This document shows, in pieces, positions 7,402 through 15,637 of a stretch of DNA of 28,908 nucleotides. Position 1 is the first letter of the stretch, and the number at the start of each line of letters is the position of its first letter. Both the position numbers and the translations under genes were made by a program. The notes below the pieces were generated by a model. That model was not told where the DNA came from, did not search any database, and was given only the letters and a program-made list of their open reading frames with translations. Source of the DNA: Curvibacter sp. (GTDB taxonomy: Bacteria > Pseudomonadota > Gammaproteobacteria > Burkholderiales > Burkholderiaceae_C); contig DNQP01000067.1 in assembly GCA_003500955.1 (NCBI GenBank), forward strand, positions 973 through 29,880. The letters are read 5' to 3'.

Positions 7402-8769
7402 GTGGACAACAATAAAACAAGCCTGGGTGTGGATTCCGAAACGAACGTCGCCCCATCCCCCATCACTTTGGCGCAAGCCACCCGCTACTGGCTTAAGCTG
7501 GGTTTCATCAGCTTTGGCGGGCCGGCGGGGCAGATCGCCATCATGCACCACGACCTGGTGGAGAAGCATCGCTGGATCTCGGAGAAGCGTTTTCTGCACG
7601 CGCTGAACTACTGCATGGTGCTGCCCGGGCCCGAGGCCCAGCAGTTGGCCACCTACATTGGCTGGCTCATGCACCGCACCTGGGGCGGCATCATCGCGGG
7701 GGCGCTCTTCGTGCTGCCCTCGCTGTTCATCCTGATCGCGCTCTCGGCCATCTACATGGCCTGGGGCGAGACGCCGCTGGTGGCAGGCCTGTTCTACGGC
7801 ATCAAGCCCGCGGTAACGGCCATCGTCGTGCAGGCGGCGCACCGCATCGGCTCGCGCACGCTCAAGAACCCCTGGCTCTGGAGCATTGCGGCGGCGGCCT
7901 TCGTGGCCATCTTTGCGCTGAATGTGCCTTTCCCGCTGATTGTGGGGGCGGCCGCCTTGATCGGTTATTTCGGCGGGCGTTACGTCCCGGACAAGTTCCG
8001 CACCGGGGGCGGGCATGGCGCCGGCAAGAGTTCCTATGGCCGGGCCATCATCGACGACGACACGCCCACACCAGCCCATGCACGTTTCCGCTGGAGCTGG
8101 CTGACCCAGGTGGCGGTGGTCGGCGGCCTGCTCTGGCTGCTGCCCATGGGCCTGCTCATGCTCGGCCTGGGTTGGCAGCACGATTACACGCAGATGGCCT
8201 GGTTCTTCACCAAGGCGGCACTGCTGACCTTCGGTGGTGCCTATGCGGTGCTGCCCTATGTCTACCAGGGCGGGGTGGGGCATTACGGCTGGCTCACGCC
8301 CGAGCAGATGATCGACGGTCTGGCCCTGGGCGAGACCACGCCGGGTCCGCTGATCATGGTGGTGGCCTTCGTGGGTTTTGTCGGCGGCTGGAGCAAGGCC
8401 CTGCTGGGGCCGGACGCGCTCTTCCTGGCCGGCGCGCTGGCCGCGGTGCTCGTGACCTGGTTCACCTTTTTACCGTCCTTCCTCTTCATCCTGGCCGGCG
8501 GGCCGCTGGTGGAGTCCACCCACGACGATCTGAAGTTCACCGCGCCGCTCACGGCCATCACGGCTGCTGTGGTGGGCGTGATCCTGAACCTGGCGCTGTT
8601 CTTCGCCTATCACGTGCTCTGGCCCCAGGGTTTCGAGGGGCGCTTTGACGTGATCTCGGCCCTGATCGCCCTGGGCGCGGCGGTGGCGCTGTTCAAGTAC
8701 AAGCGCAGTGTGATGCAGGTGCTGGCTGCCTGCGCCGTGTTGGGCCTGATTTTCAAGTCACTACTTTAG
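7402..8769 (+). CDS. chrA: Chromate efflux transporter ChrA (long-chain type)
   Basis: A 455-residue inner-membrane protein of the CHR family, which expels chromate from the cytoplasm. Two homologous halves are visible. The first carries LGFISFGGPAGQIAIMH (about residues 35-51) with PGPEAQQLATYIG. The second carries LTFGGAYAVLPYVYQ, LGETTPGPLIMVVAFVGF and several further hydrophobic helices. The GTG at 7402 is chosen because AGGAG (7392-7396) lies 5 bases before it; the longer frame from 7348 has no family support. A cytochrome c'-like gene starts 9 bases after its stop and a ChrB-domain gene follows, so the three form one operon. Possible sulfate or other oxyanion transport cannot be excluded from sequence. 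Confidence 0.92.
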   Translation: MDNNKTSLGVDSETNVAPSPITLAQATRYWLKLGFISFGGPAGQIAIMHHDLVEKHRWISEKRFLHALNYCMVLPGPEAQQLATYIGWLMHRTWGGIIAGALFVLPSLFILIALSAIYMAWGETPLVAGLFYGIKPAVTAIVVQAAHRIGSRTLKNPWLWSIAAAAFVAIFALNVPFPLIVGAAALIGYFGGRYVPDKFRTGGGHGAGKSSYGRAIIDDDTPTPAHARFRWSWLTQVAVVGGLLWLLPMGLLMLGLGWQHDYTQMAWFFTKAALLTFGGAYAVLPYVYQGGVGHYGWLTPEQMIDGLALGETTPGPLIMVVAFVGFVGGWSKALLGPDALFLAGALAAVLVTWFTFLPSFLFILAGGPLVESTHDDLKFTAPLTAITAAVVGVILNLALFFAYHVLWPQGFEGRFDVISALIALGAAVALFKYKRSVMQVLAACAVLGLIFKSLL

Positions 8770-8778
8770 GACGGGGAC

Positions 8779-9243
8779 ATGATGCTGAGAGCTTTTGACA
8801 AACGCTGGGTGCTGGTCTTACTGGCAGCCGGGATGCTCATCCCACCGGCCCTCGCACAGGACCGCAGGACCGAGCAGGCGATCAAGCACCGGCGTGCGGC
8901 CTTCACCCTGATGGCCACCTACGTGAACCGCTTGGTGCAGACGGCGGAGGGGCAGCGGCCCTTCGACGCCCGGCTCACAACCGCCGATGCCCGAGTCGTG
9001 GCCCAGTTGAGCCAGCTGCCGTGGGAAGGCTTTATCGAGGGCAGCGAACGCGGCGACACCCGGGCGCGGGAGGACATCTGGCTTGATGACGACAAGTTCA
9101 AGGCCTATGCCGCGGACCTGCAGCGGCAGTCACTGACGCTGGTCACAGTCACCGAGGCGGGTGATCTGAAGCGTTTCAAGGCCACGCTGGTCGAGATGCG
9201 CAACACCTGCTCGGCCTGCCACAAGGCGTATCGCAAGGACTGA
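8779..9243 (+). CDS. Periplasmic cytochrome c'-like (class II) protein
   Basis: A 154-residue exported protein. A signal peptide covers about 1-26 (WVLVLLAAGMLIPPALA, then Gln27). The single haem motif CSACH lies at 144-148, only six residues from the C-terminus, as in class II cytochromes c' where a four-helix bundle precedes the haem site. The rest is helical and charged. Cytochromes c' bind NO and act in electron or NO handling in the periplasm; the link to chromate is only by context. The gene is sandwiched between chrA (9-base gap) and the ChrB-domain gene (9 bases to the nearest ATG), so it is almost certainly cotranscribed. ATG 8782 is an alternative start with little effect. Confidence 0.85.
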   Translation: MMLRAFDKRWVLVLLAAGMLIPPALAQDRRTEQAIKHRRAAFTLMATYVNRLVQTAEGQRPFDARLTTADARVVAQLSQLPWEGFIEGSERGDTRAREDIWLDDDKFKAYAADLQRQSLTLVTVTEAGDLKRFKATLVEMRNTCSACHKAYRKD

Positions 9244-9258
9244 GACAGGAGCATGGCC

Positions 9259-9711
9259 ATGAAATGGATCACGCGTGAGCGCCCCAAGATCGACCGCATT
9301 GCCTGTCCCTGGCTGGTGGCGCGTTTCATCGACCCGCAGGCCGATTTTCTCTACGTGCCCGGCGCTGACGTGATGCGGGTGGCGCAGGAAACCGGCGCCA
9401 TCCCCTACGACATCCCCGGCGTGGAACTCAGCCACGTGGGCGAGCTGTGCAGCTTCGACGCCTTCCTGCACAAATACGGGTTGAGCGACCCGGCCCTGCA
9501 GCAACTGGCGGCGATCGTGCGCGGCGCAGATACCTCGCGCCTGGACCTGACGCCGCAGTCGGCTGGCCTTTACGCGATCTCGCTGGGCCTGTCGCGTAAC
9601 TTCAGCGACGACCACGAGATGCTGCGCCACGGCATGGTTTTGTACGACGCGCTTTATGCGTGGTGCCAGCAGGGCCAGGGCGAGACACACAACTGGCCAC
9701 CAAAGATTTAG
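9259..9711 (+). CDS. ChrB-domain chromate resistance protein (C-terminal domain only)
   Basis: A 150-residue protein matching the C-terminal domain of ChrB, with RPKIDRIACPWLVARFIDP at the N-terminus, FDAFLHKYGL and a C-terminal MVLYDALYAWC segment. Full ChrB regulators are about twice this length, so the regulatory N-terminal part is absent and this is a stand-alone domain form. ATG 9259 is preferred: AGGAG (9247-9251) is then 7 bases upstream, whereas the ATG at 9253 would be only one base away. It is the last gene of the chr group. Its stop codon TAG is the first part of a TAGGCGC word (9709-9715) that resembles the island ends, and a convergent recombinase gene ends 10 bases beyond. Confidence 0.85.
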   Translation: MKWITRERPKIDRIACPWLVARFIDPQADFLYVPGADVMRVAQETGAIPYDIPGVELSHVGELCSFDAFLHKYGLSDPALQQLAAIVRGADTSRLDLTPQSAGLYAISLGLSRNFSDDHEMLRHGMVLYDALYAWCQQGQGETHNWPPKI

Positions 9712-9720
9712 GCGCAGGTC

Positions 9721-10344
9721 TCATATCTCTGTCTGTTCGGAGATCTCTAGGGCGTCGTCGACCTCGATGCCTAGGTACCTCACGGTCGATTCCAGCTTGG
9801 AATGGCCAAGCAGCAGTTGCACTGCTCTGAGATTCTTGGTGCGGCGATAAATCAACGTCGCCTTGGTTCTTCGCACTGAGTGAGTTCCATACTCGGAACG
9901 ATCGAGGCCAAGCTCATCAACCCAGTGCCCAAGAATCCTGGCGTACTGCCGGGTTCCAAGGTGTGGAGAATGGTGGAGCCTGCTGGGGAACAGAAAGTCC
10001 TCTGCATTCAGTCCAGCCTGCTTGATCCAGATTTGCAGTGCGTCGCGTGTAACTCCCGTGATCTCGAATTGGACTGGCCGTTTGGTTTTATGCTGCATTA
10101 CGATAGCTCGCGTAGCTATCTGATCACCATGAGACACGTCACGGACCTTGAGTGCAACAAGGTCGCATCCGCGAAGCTTGCTGTCAATACCAAGGTTAAA
10201 GAGTGCAAGCTCCCGGACCCGACCTTGCATCTGAAGGCGTACGCGCAAAGCCCAGATATCCTTCACCTTGAAGGGCGCCTTTTGCCCGACGATCTTGCCT
10301 TTGTTCCACGGCTCATGATGCGCGATGTTGTGTGGGTTTTCCAT
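9721..10344 (-). CDS. Minimal tyrosine recombinase/integrase
   Basis: A 207-residue site-specific recombinase consisting almost only of the catalytic domain. The complete active site is visible: Arg58 (SKLRGCDL), Lys88, His155 and Arg158 (THSVRRT), His181 (LLLGHSK) and the nucleophile Tyr190 (VRYLG), with the usual 9-residue His-Tyr spacing. The usual N-terminal core-binding domain is shortened to about 40 residues. The ATG at 10344 is chosen because GGGAG precedes it by 6 bases; the longer frame to 10383 lacks this. It is a fourth recombinase beside the gin module and unlike the three large ones. It could be a small inserted mobile unit, an island accessory, or an invertase-like factor. Confidence 0.85.
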   Translation of the reverse strand: MENPHNIAHHEPWNKGKIVGQKAPFKVKDIWALRVRLQMQGRVRELALFNLGIDSKLRGCDLVALKVRDVSHGDQIATRAIVMQHKTKRPVQFEITGVTRDALQIWIKQAGLNAEDFLFPSRLHHSPHLGTRQYARILGHWVDELGLDRSEYGTHSVRRTKATLIYRRTKNLRAVQLLLGHSKLESTVRYLGIEVDDALEISEQTEI

Positions 10345-10633
10345 GATGGTCTCCCATCGAGTTGAGAGTCCCAGAGCATGCACTTGTTAGGCGCCGCGAT
10401 GTTGATCTCAATCAAGCTAGAAATGTGTTGTCACCCAGTACGGTTAACGCGATTAAGAGAGAAGGTAAATCTACGCTTTCGGTCCTATAGCGAAAGTTGA
10501 GTTGTCTGCGGTCAAGGTCGGCAATCGCTGCGTTGCAGTCGCTCGAATAAAGCAACCCAGGGCTCGTATCTCATTCCAAGGGGTGTGGGTCAATCTTCTC
10601 AAAGTAATGCCGCAAGGTCAGACCTTTCACGGG
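10345..10633. other. Non-coding gap between the small recombinase and ginD
   Basis: A 289-base gap with no convincing gene. It holds TTAGGCGC at 10387-10394, a word shared with the island ends, and a short hairpin CTTTCG/CGAAAG (10476-10481 with 10491-10496) without a T run on either strand. It may contain an attachment site or the promoter of the small recombinase. Confidence 0.4.
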
Positions 10634-11182
10634 CTAACGGTCATTTTCTACAGGGGGAATCAACTTTAATGGAGTTGGTCTCTTCAACTTCATCCGCAAC
10701 TCTCGATTCTCGTCTTCGAGTTGTCTACATCTCTCTGATATCTCAGCCAACTCGGCCTTGGCACGGTCCAGATCAGTTTCGCTGATCCGATGGCTCTCCA
10801 ACAGAGCAGCATGCAGGTCTTCGTGATCTTGCAGTCGCGACTGCAAGTCGCGCCGCACACGTTTGTGGCCGACAACAGCGGCCACCTTGACCGATCTTAT
10901 CCAACTCTTGATTTCCGCGACTAGGCCGCTGTAGTGCGGTTTGTGAAGGGTAACTGGATGCAGCGAGGCGCGCCTCGCAACCTCGGCCTGCGAGATCACA
11001 CCTTTGTTGTGAGGATATACGCCACGATTTCCGGATATTTCTTCCTGCATCACCTTCATTGCCTCGCGCGCCCTATCATGTGAGTTCTGGATAGTCGCGT
11101 CGTGATGCGCACGCTTACTCGCGCCGATACTCTTCCGCCGCAGAAGTGAACGATCTGGTTCGCCGCGTTTAGCCACCTTCAT
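10634..11182 (-). CDS. ginD: Small HTH/coiled-coil recombination protein (GinD-like)
   Basis: A 182-residue basic protein. An N-terminal region is followed by a predicted helix-turn-helix (about 60-85, ISQAEVARRASLHPVTLHK), then a long coiled coil (about 115-170) with heptad-like DLDRAKAELAEISERCRQL and EDENRELRMKL. No catalytic motif is seen. It resembles in design the small accessory proteins that accompany tyrosine-recombinase sets: GinD of GInts, TnpC of Tn554. ATG 11182 is chosen because GGGGGA lies 4 bases before it; it overlaps the 3' end of the preceding recombinase gene by 14 bases, which implies translational coupling. An upstream ATG at 11206 lacks a ribosome site. GinD is reported as essential for GInt recombination; a DNA-binding or bridging role is inferred. 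Confidence 0.65.
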   Translation of the reverse strand: MKVAKRGEPDRSLLRRKSIGASKRAHHDATIQNSHDRAREAMKVMQEEISGNRGVYPHNKGVISQAEVARRASLHPVTLHKPHYSGLVAEIKSWIRSVKVAAVVGHKRVRRDLQSRLQDHEDLHAALLESHRISETDLDRAKAELAEISERCRQLEDENRELRMKLKRPTPLKLIPPVENDR

Positions 11183-13517
11183 GAAATCCCCCACTTGGAG
11201 CGCCATTCATCAATGAGTTCACGACAGAATCGCTCATCCATTTGTCGCGAAGGTCCTGAAATCTCGGAATATGTGCTCGAATCTGACCAGCCCAGAATGC
11301 TGCCGATAAGACCTCACCTTTTTCTGATTCACTCACATATGCGGCCACAGCATCGTGTATAGCACCGTCAACGTCAGCCCGGAGAAATGCCTCCTCGAGG
11401 CGGTGGTCGCAGCTGCTTTGGCACCGCGATGGCTCTGGTCGACCGGTTCCCTTGTTGCAGGGACCGGCCTGTCCTGGAACTTTGGTGCACACGACACCAT
11501 GCCGAACCTGCTCCCAGGCTTGGCCCTGGAACGTCAACAATTCAGCCAGCTCGGCAATACTGTCCGCACCAAAGTCCTGCCCTCGACGAAACGAATCTCG
11601 CCGAGATGTCTCTATTGCCGTTCGGACCTTGAGAGCCGCCAATCCCCCATACCCACCCAATAGGCTCGATTGCTCTGCTGAACCGGCGATGTCGGCTTCC
11701 ACCATGAGATGAATTGCCTCCTTTGCGCGCATTACTCGAAGCTCTCGCTCCACTACCTCAATCTCCGCGCGTAGCTCCTTGTCCGAGAGAATGTAGAACA
11801 AAGTCATCTCGATATTCTTATGACCAAATAGGCCCATAAGTATGGATGGTGCTTGCGTCAAGGCGAGCGCCACTAGCCGGGCCAGAGTCTTTCGGAACCG
11901 ATGAGATCGGAGGTTCTGCCCGGCTGGCGCACCGTCCATATCAAGTGCACGTGCAAACGTCGCCAGTGCTCTATTTATGTCGAGGAGTGGCTTCGACGTA
12001 TCGCTCTTACCTCCGGCGGCAGCTTGTGCCCAAAGATGCGTGGGCCCCGTAGTTGCCACCGTTAGACGATTCTCACGAGGAAGCATGCGGCCGATCTTCT
12101 CGATCAACGTGACCAATTCCACCTGTTGCTTATAGGCGTGAACCGCGACGTCAGGCAGATGCCAGTCTCTCACTCGCCCAGCGACATCATCTTCCAGCTT
12201 GAATGTTCTTCCGCGCACCAACGCGCCGTCGTGTCCGCGAAGCACCGGTCTCCCATCCACATCGAGTCGTAGGGCATTGCGTGTGAGATCCAGAGTCTCG
12301 GACTGTCTCGCCCCCATGCTCATTGCCAAGACAAAGTAGTGCGCCATCTGCACGACCCCAAGTAGCGCAACAATGTCTCTGGTCCCCCTTGGCGGCCACA
12401 CCGACGCTTCCTCATCTGGAGTAGATGGATTCCTCTTATGCACAGGCATGTTGTTGGCCGCCTTTGGCAGGATCAATTGGAAAGGCGGCGCCTCAAATGC
12501 CTCGCCGTTGCGGTCTATCCATCTATACGTCTTAAGTATCGACTGAACGCCCTTGTATCTCAGATTTCGGATGGAGTCAGGTGCCATCCCCGAACTACCA
12601 CTCTCATTCCAGAGGTGGGCAATCGATTCACCGATCTTCTTCAAGTTTGGATAAAGATCATTTATTAGCCAGAGGCTCCGGCTACCCATCTGGGCAACGT
12701 ATTCATCAGGCAATGGAAGATGTGAATCAATTTCCAAAGGCGCAGGGTTGAACTGTCTCTCGCCGGTCATTGCCTTTGATTTCGCCTGGACTCGCAGTTG
12801 AGGGACGTCCCCCCACAGCCCCATCGCATGAAGCCGCTCCATTCGCCTGCACTCACCAAGTGCAGCGCGTCGTGCCGCATCGCTCATTCCTGCCATGTCG
12901 TCAAACTCGAGCGTTTCAAGAAGCAATGGCTCAGCTACATTTGGATCTATGAAACTGGCATCTGATTCACTAGCTACATTCTCAAAGCGACTTCGTACTG
13001 CCACCGCAAACAACGGTGGAAGGTTCGCGTATGCGAGCCGCAGGACAGTACTAACATCAAGTGGCCTCAAGGATCCACGCTTCATCCCAACCGGCCCCAC
13101 ACGCAGGAGTAAAAGGTAGCGAGATAACACAAGGACTGCGAGGTCCAGTATCTGCGCCAGCTTCTGAGCATCTCCCAAACTGGGTTCGCCTGCTGTCACG
13201 CGGCGCCTCAATTCCTCTGGCAGGCAATCGACGATACGCCGGCGCAGATCTATCTCTGCGCCATTTATTGCTCGTCGTTTGAACGACGCGACCAGCCAGT
13301 GCTGAGGCGTCGCCCAGAACCCAAGTTTTTCACCGTTCAAAAGGATCGCTTGGACCTTGACGATGGAATCTGCTGGCAGGTGCTGAATATCCGAAACTTC
13401 GACTGTGCCCAGCGCGGCAAATCGTGCCGCATCAACTTCCAAGTCACTAGCACCACAGAATCCGAGGCTCCCGGCAGGATGGATTGACACATCACTTATT
13501 TCTTTGCTTCTTCGCAC
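11169..13517 (-). CDS. ginC: Large tyrosine recombinase (GinC-like)
   Basis: A 782-residue protein with a tyrosine recombinase domain at about 380-580: Arg404 (SMGARQSET), His539-x-x-Arg542 (RSHRFRKT), His566 (LFGHKN) and nucleophile Tyr575 (MTLFYI), 9 residues after the His. The N-terminal 380 residues contain a possible core-binding region. After the catalytic domain come a helical part and a cysteine cluster (C677, C687, C699, C703) that could bind zinc. The GTG start at 13517 directly abuts the TAG of the upstream gene, with GGGGG 4 bases before; a GTG nine codons later is possible. It is the third of three recombinase genes on one transcript. Naming follows the GInt gene order; the individual step it catalyses is unknown. 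Confidence 0.75.
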   Translation of the reverse strand: MRRSKEISDVSIHPAGSLGFCGASDLEVDAARFAALGTVEVSDIQHLPADSIVKVQAILLNGEKLGFWATPQHWLVASFKRRAINGAEIDLRRRIVDCLPEELRRRVTAGEPSLGDAQKLAQILDLAVLVLSRYLLLLRVGPVGMKRGSLRPLDVSTVLRLAYANLPPLFAVAVRSRFENVASESDASFIDPNVAEPLLLETLEFDDMAGMSDAARRAALGECRRMERLHAMGLWGDVPQLRVQAKSKAMTGERQFNPAPLEIDSHLPLPDEYVAQMGSRSLWLINDLYPNLKKIGESIAHLWNESGSSGMAPDSIRNLRYKGVQSILKTYRWIDRNGEAFEAPPFQLILPKAANNMPVHKRNPSTPDEEASVWPPRGTRDIVALLGVVQMAHYFVLAMSMGARQSETLDLTRNALRLDVDGRPVLRGHDGALVRGRTFKLEDDVAGRVRDWHLPDVAVHAYKQQVELVTLIEKIGRMLPRENRLTVATTGPTHLWAQAAAGGKSDTSKPLLDINRALATFARALDMDGAPAGQNLRSHRFRKTLARLVALALTQAPSILMGLFGHKNIEMTLFYILSDKELRAEIEVVERELRVMRAKEAIHLMVEADIAGSAEQSSLLGGYGGLAALKVRTAIETSRRDSFRRGQDFGADSIAELAELLTFQGQAWEQVRHGVVCTKVPGQAGPCNKGTGRPEPSRCQSSCDHRLEEAFLRADVDGAIHDAVAAYVSESEKGEVLSAAFWAGQIRAHIPRFQDLRDKWMSDSVVNSLMNGAPSGGFHEGG

Positions 13518-15617
13518 CTAACCCCCAACGTTACCTAAGCCAATGCCGTCGAACACAATGCCGCGATACTCACCGCTCTCAATTCGATTCGTCCAGCTCA
13601 ATACCGACTTCCTGACTTCGTCTTCATCAAACGCCAAGAGGACGAGCTCTAGGTTCTTGAGCTCCTCGTCCAGGCTCGCCACGTTGAGCGTCGTTCTCGC
13701 ACTCATCTGCGATTTCAGATGACGAAGCTCCACCAATCGCTTGCATAGACCCTGCATGCTCTCCGGCATGATGACTGCATGCTCGACACACAATGTGCAT
13801 CGTTGAACGTGACACATCGACTTTCCGTCCGCGATAAAGTTTGGGTCAATGTGTTTTGGAGGATTGAAGGGATCGCGACATCCTGTCCCCAAGCGGGTCA
13901 TCATCACATTTCGATAGGAATTGAGGCGATTTCGTTGATCGACCGTTAAGGAGCCATCTCGAGACCATTTCGCCAGCACTGTCGGATCCACAGCTGACCG
14001 GACTTCGATTTCGCTCCAAAGCGCTTGACTGAAGGTTCCGAAAAGTTTTTGATGCTCGGCCTTTAGCAACGTAGTCCGAAGATAGGTTGAAGTCGATTCA
14101 ATGCTTCGATGGGAAAGCGCCTTATACACCGCAAGTATCGAACCTCCACTTGCTTGATAGATGTCGTAAGCGAATCCGTCTCGGAAATCACTGGCGGTGA
14201 TATGGCTTACTTGCTGATCAGGAGGTAGGTTCGAGTTGATCTCTCTCACCAGAACCTGCAGATACGATCCCTTTGCCGCGTTCGAAGACGTTCCGTAGTT
14301 TGTATCTGTTAGCCGTGCGACTAGGTCCCCACCACTGGCTGTCGACGCGTAGATCCAGGGAGATCGAACCGCACTCTCAAGTTCCATTATTCGGCGATCG
14401 AGACTGGCGACTTGCAGAGCAAGACCGTCTGCGAGAGACTTCTCCCGGTCCTTTTTACATTTCGCAAGGTCATCCTGCAGTTGCGTCCTAAGCGGTGCAG
14501 TCTTCTCTTGCAGCTTCTGCAGTACCGACCCTGCGCTGCCCTGTGATTTGAACAGGCCCTCGTGTATCTGTTCGGCACCTCCAGCTCGATCTTTCGTTCC
14601 ACGCAATACGTATCGGCGATCGTCCATCGGATGAGTCTCGATGAACTTGGTGTTCACATCAAGGCTGAGTAGTACTGCAGGATTCCATCCTGTTCTTGCA
14701 AGACAAAGGTGAAATGCAACTCGGATATCGTCGCCATTTGGATAGAAGCCGGCAAGCATCTCACGAACGCTAAATCCCTTAAAGCTAAACGCTGACGATG
14801 TCATCCCCTGATACAGCATGTCGCCACTAGGCCTCGCACGTCCCGTCTTCTCTGCAACCTCCAAAAAATGCTGGTAGTTCATGCGCAAGCGCGTGTCTTC
14901 GGCGCTAAGCTTTCGGGGCATTCTGTCCGTGTGATCACTTGAATCTGGATTGCTAGTGGCACTATTCGAAACGCCCACTAACAATTGCTCCGTGCGCTCC
15001 CACCGATCTAAAACTTTGAACCAACGCTGCTTGATCGTTCTTCGAATCAGATCAAAGTGCGTCTTCGGTGCAAGGTGTCGAGTTGGCTCTTTCTTCTCTG
15101 GCAGTTTCCAGTAGAGCGATTTTTGACCCAGCGCATTGCGCGTCTGATTTACGATCGCCAAAAACATCGCGACATGTTTCCGCGCCAGGCCTCTATCTGC
15201 GGCCGCTTGCCGATGTATTTCCGTTAGCTGAAGAACGGAGGTGATTCGCTGCCGATCGCCCACACGCGACTCGATTTGGTCAAGCAGTCGCCACCATGCC
15301 GTCAGAGCTTCTATGTAGCGTTTTGTGGTTTTTTCTGCGGCAGGCGACATCCTGTCTACGAGCGCCGGAGTGAGCTCACGAATTAGTTCAGGCCGACCTT
15401 GATATGCCCCCAACCATTTGTTGACACCTGAACCATAGGCTCTTTCCCGCCCGACGTCAAAGCACGTCAGATCGACGAAACATGGCTTTGTTGGATGTCG
15501 TGTTCGGAACCGAAGGCCGTTCTCCTGCTCACCGTCGTCGGCTCGAACAAGCTCTAGTTTCGTCGATTGAGGTTCTGAAAGACGATTCTTTGTATTCCTC
15601 GCGCCGCGTAGTCTCAT
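13518..15617 (-). CDS. ginB: Large tyrosine recombinase with altered HxxR box (GinB-like)
   Basis: A 699-residue protein. The catalytic domain spans about 290-525: Arg308 (CLARTGWN), Lys342 in the beta hairpin, Ser476-Asp-Phe-Arg479 where HxxR is usual, His503 (LSHRSIES) and nucleophile Tyr512 (TYLRTT). So the first His of the HxxR box is replaced by Ser, while the second Arg, the His and the Tyr remain. A Cys-rich stretch follows (C580, C602, C607, C610, C625), a likely zinc knuckle, and then a helical tail. A long insertion at about 350-420 looks helical. The start codon ATG 15617 lies 20 bases after the previous stop with no strong ribosome site. It is comparable to TnpB of Tn554-type sets in size and place. 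Confidence 0.75.
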   Translation of the reverse strand: MRLRGARNTKNRLSEPQSTKLELVRADDGEQENGLRFRTRHPTKPCFVDLTCFDVGRERAYGSGVNKWLGAYQGRPELIRELTPALVDRMSPAAEKTTKRYIEALTAWWRLLDQIESRVGDRQRITSVLQLTEIHRQAAADRGLARKHVAMFLAIVNQTRNALGQKSLYWKLPEKKEPTRHLAPKTHFDLIRRTIKQRWFKVLDRWERTEQLLVGVSNSATSNPDSSDHTDRMPRKLSAEDTRLRMNYQHFLEVAEKTGRARPSGDMLYQGMTSSAFSFKGFSVREMLAGFYPNGDDIRVAFHLCLARTGWNPAVLLSLDVNTKFIETHPMDDRRYVLRGTKDRAGGAEQIHEGLFKSQGSAGSVLQKLQEKTAPLRTQLQDDLAKCKKDREKSLADGLALQVASLDRRIMELESAVRSPWIYASTASGGDLVARLTDTNYGTSSNAAKGSYLQVLVREINSNLPPDQQVSHITASDFRDGFAYDIYQASGGSILAVYKALSHRSIESTSTYLRTTLLKAEHQKLFGTFSQALWSEIEVRSAVDPTVLAKWSRDGSLTVDQRNRLNSYRNVMMTRLGTGCRDPFNPPKHIDPNFIADGKSMCHVQRCTLCVEHAVIMPESMQGLCKRLVELRHLKSQMSARTTLNVASLDEELKNLELVLLAFDEDEVRKSVLSWTNRIESGEYRGIVFDGIGLGNVGG

Positions 15618-15637
15618 ACGAAGTCTAATGAAGTTGC

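Noticed and set aside
7258..8283. A 341-codon - strand frame opposite chrA
   Set aside because: chrA is clear on the + strand; this frame is rich in Gln, His and Arg without motifs.
9880..10365. A 161-codon + strand frame opposite the small recombinase
   Set aside because: The - strand frame has a full tyrosine-recombinase active site; the + frame is its mirror.
10381..10395. Integron attC-like word (GCCTAACAAG on the - strand)
   Set aside because: No matching partner box or hairpin about 60-140 bases away and no integron integrase; probably chance or related to the TAGGCGC words.
10476..10496. Hairpin CTTTCG/CGAAAG as terminator for the gin operon
   Set aside because: The stem is only six bases and there is no T run on the - strand side.
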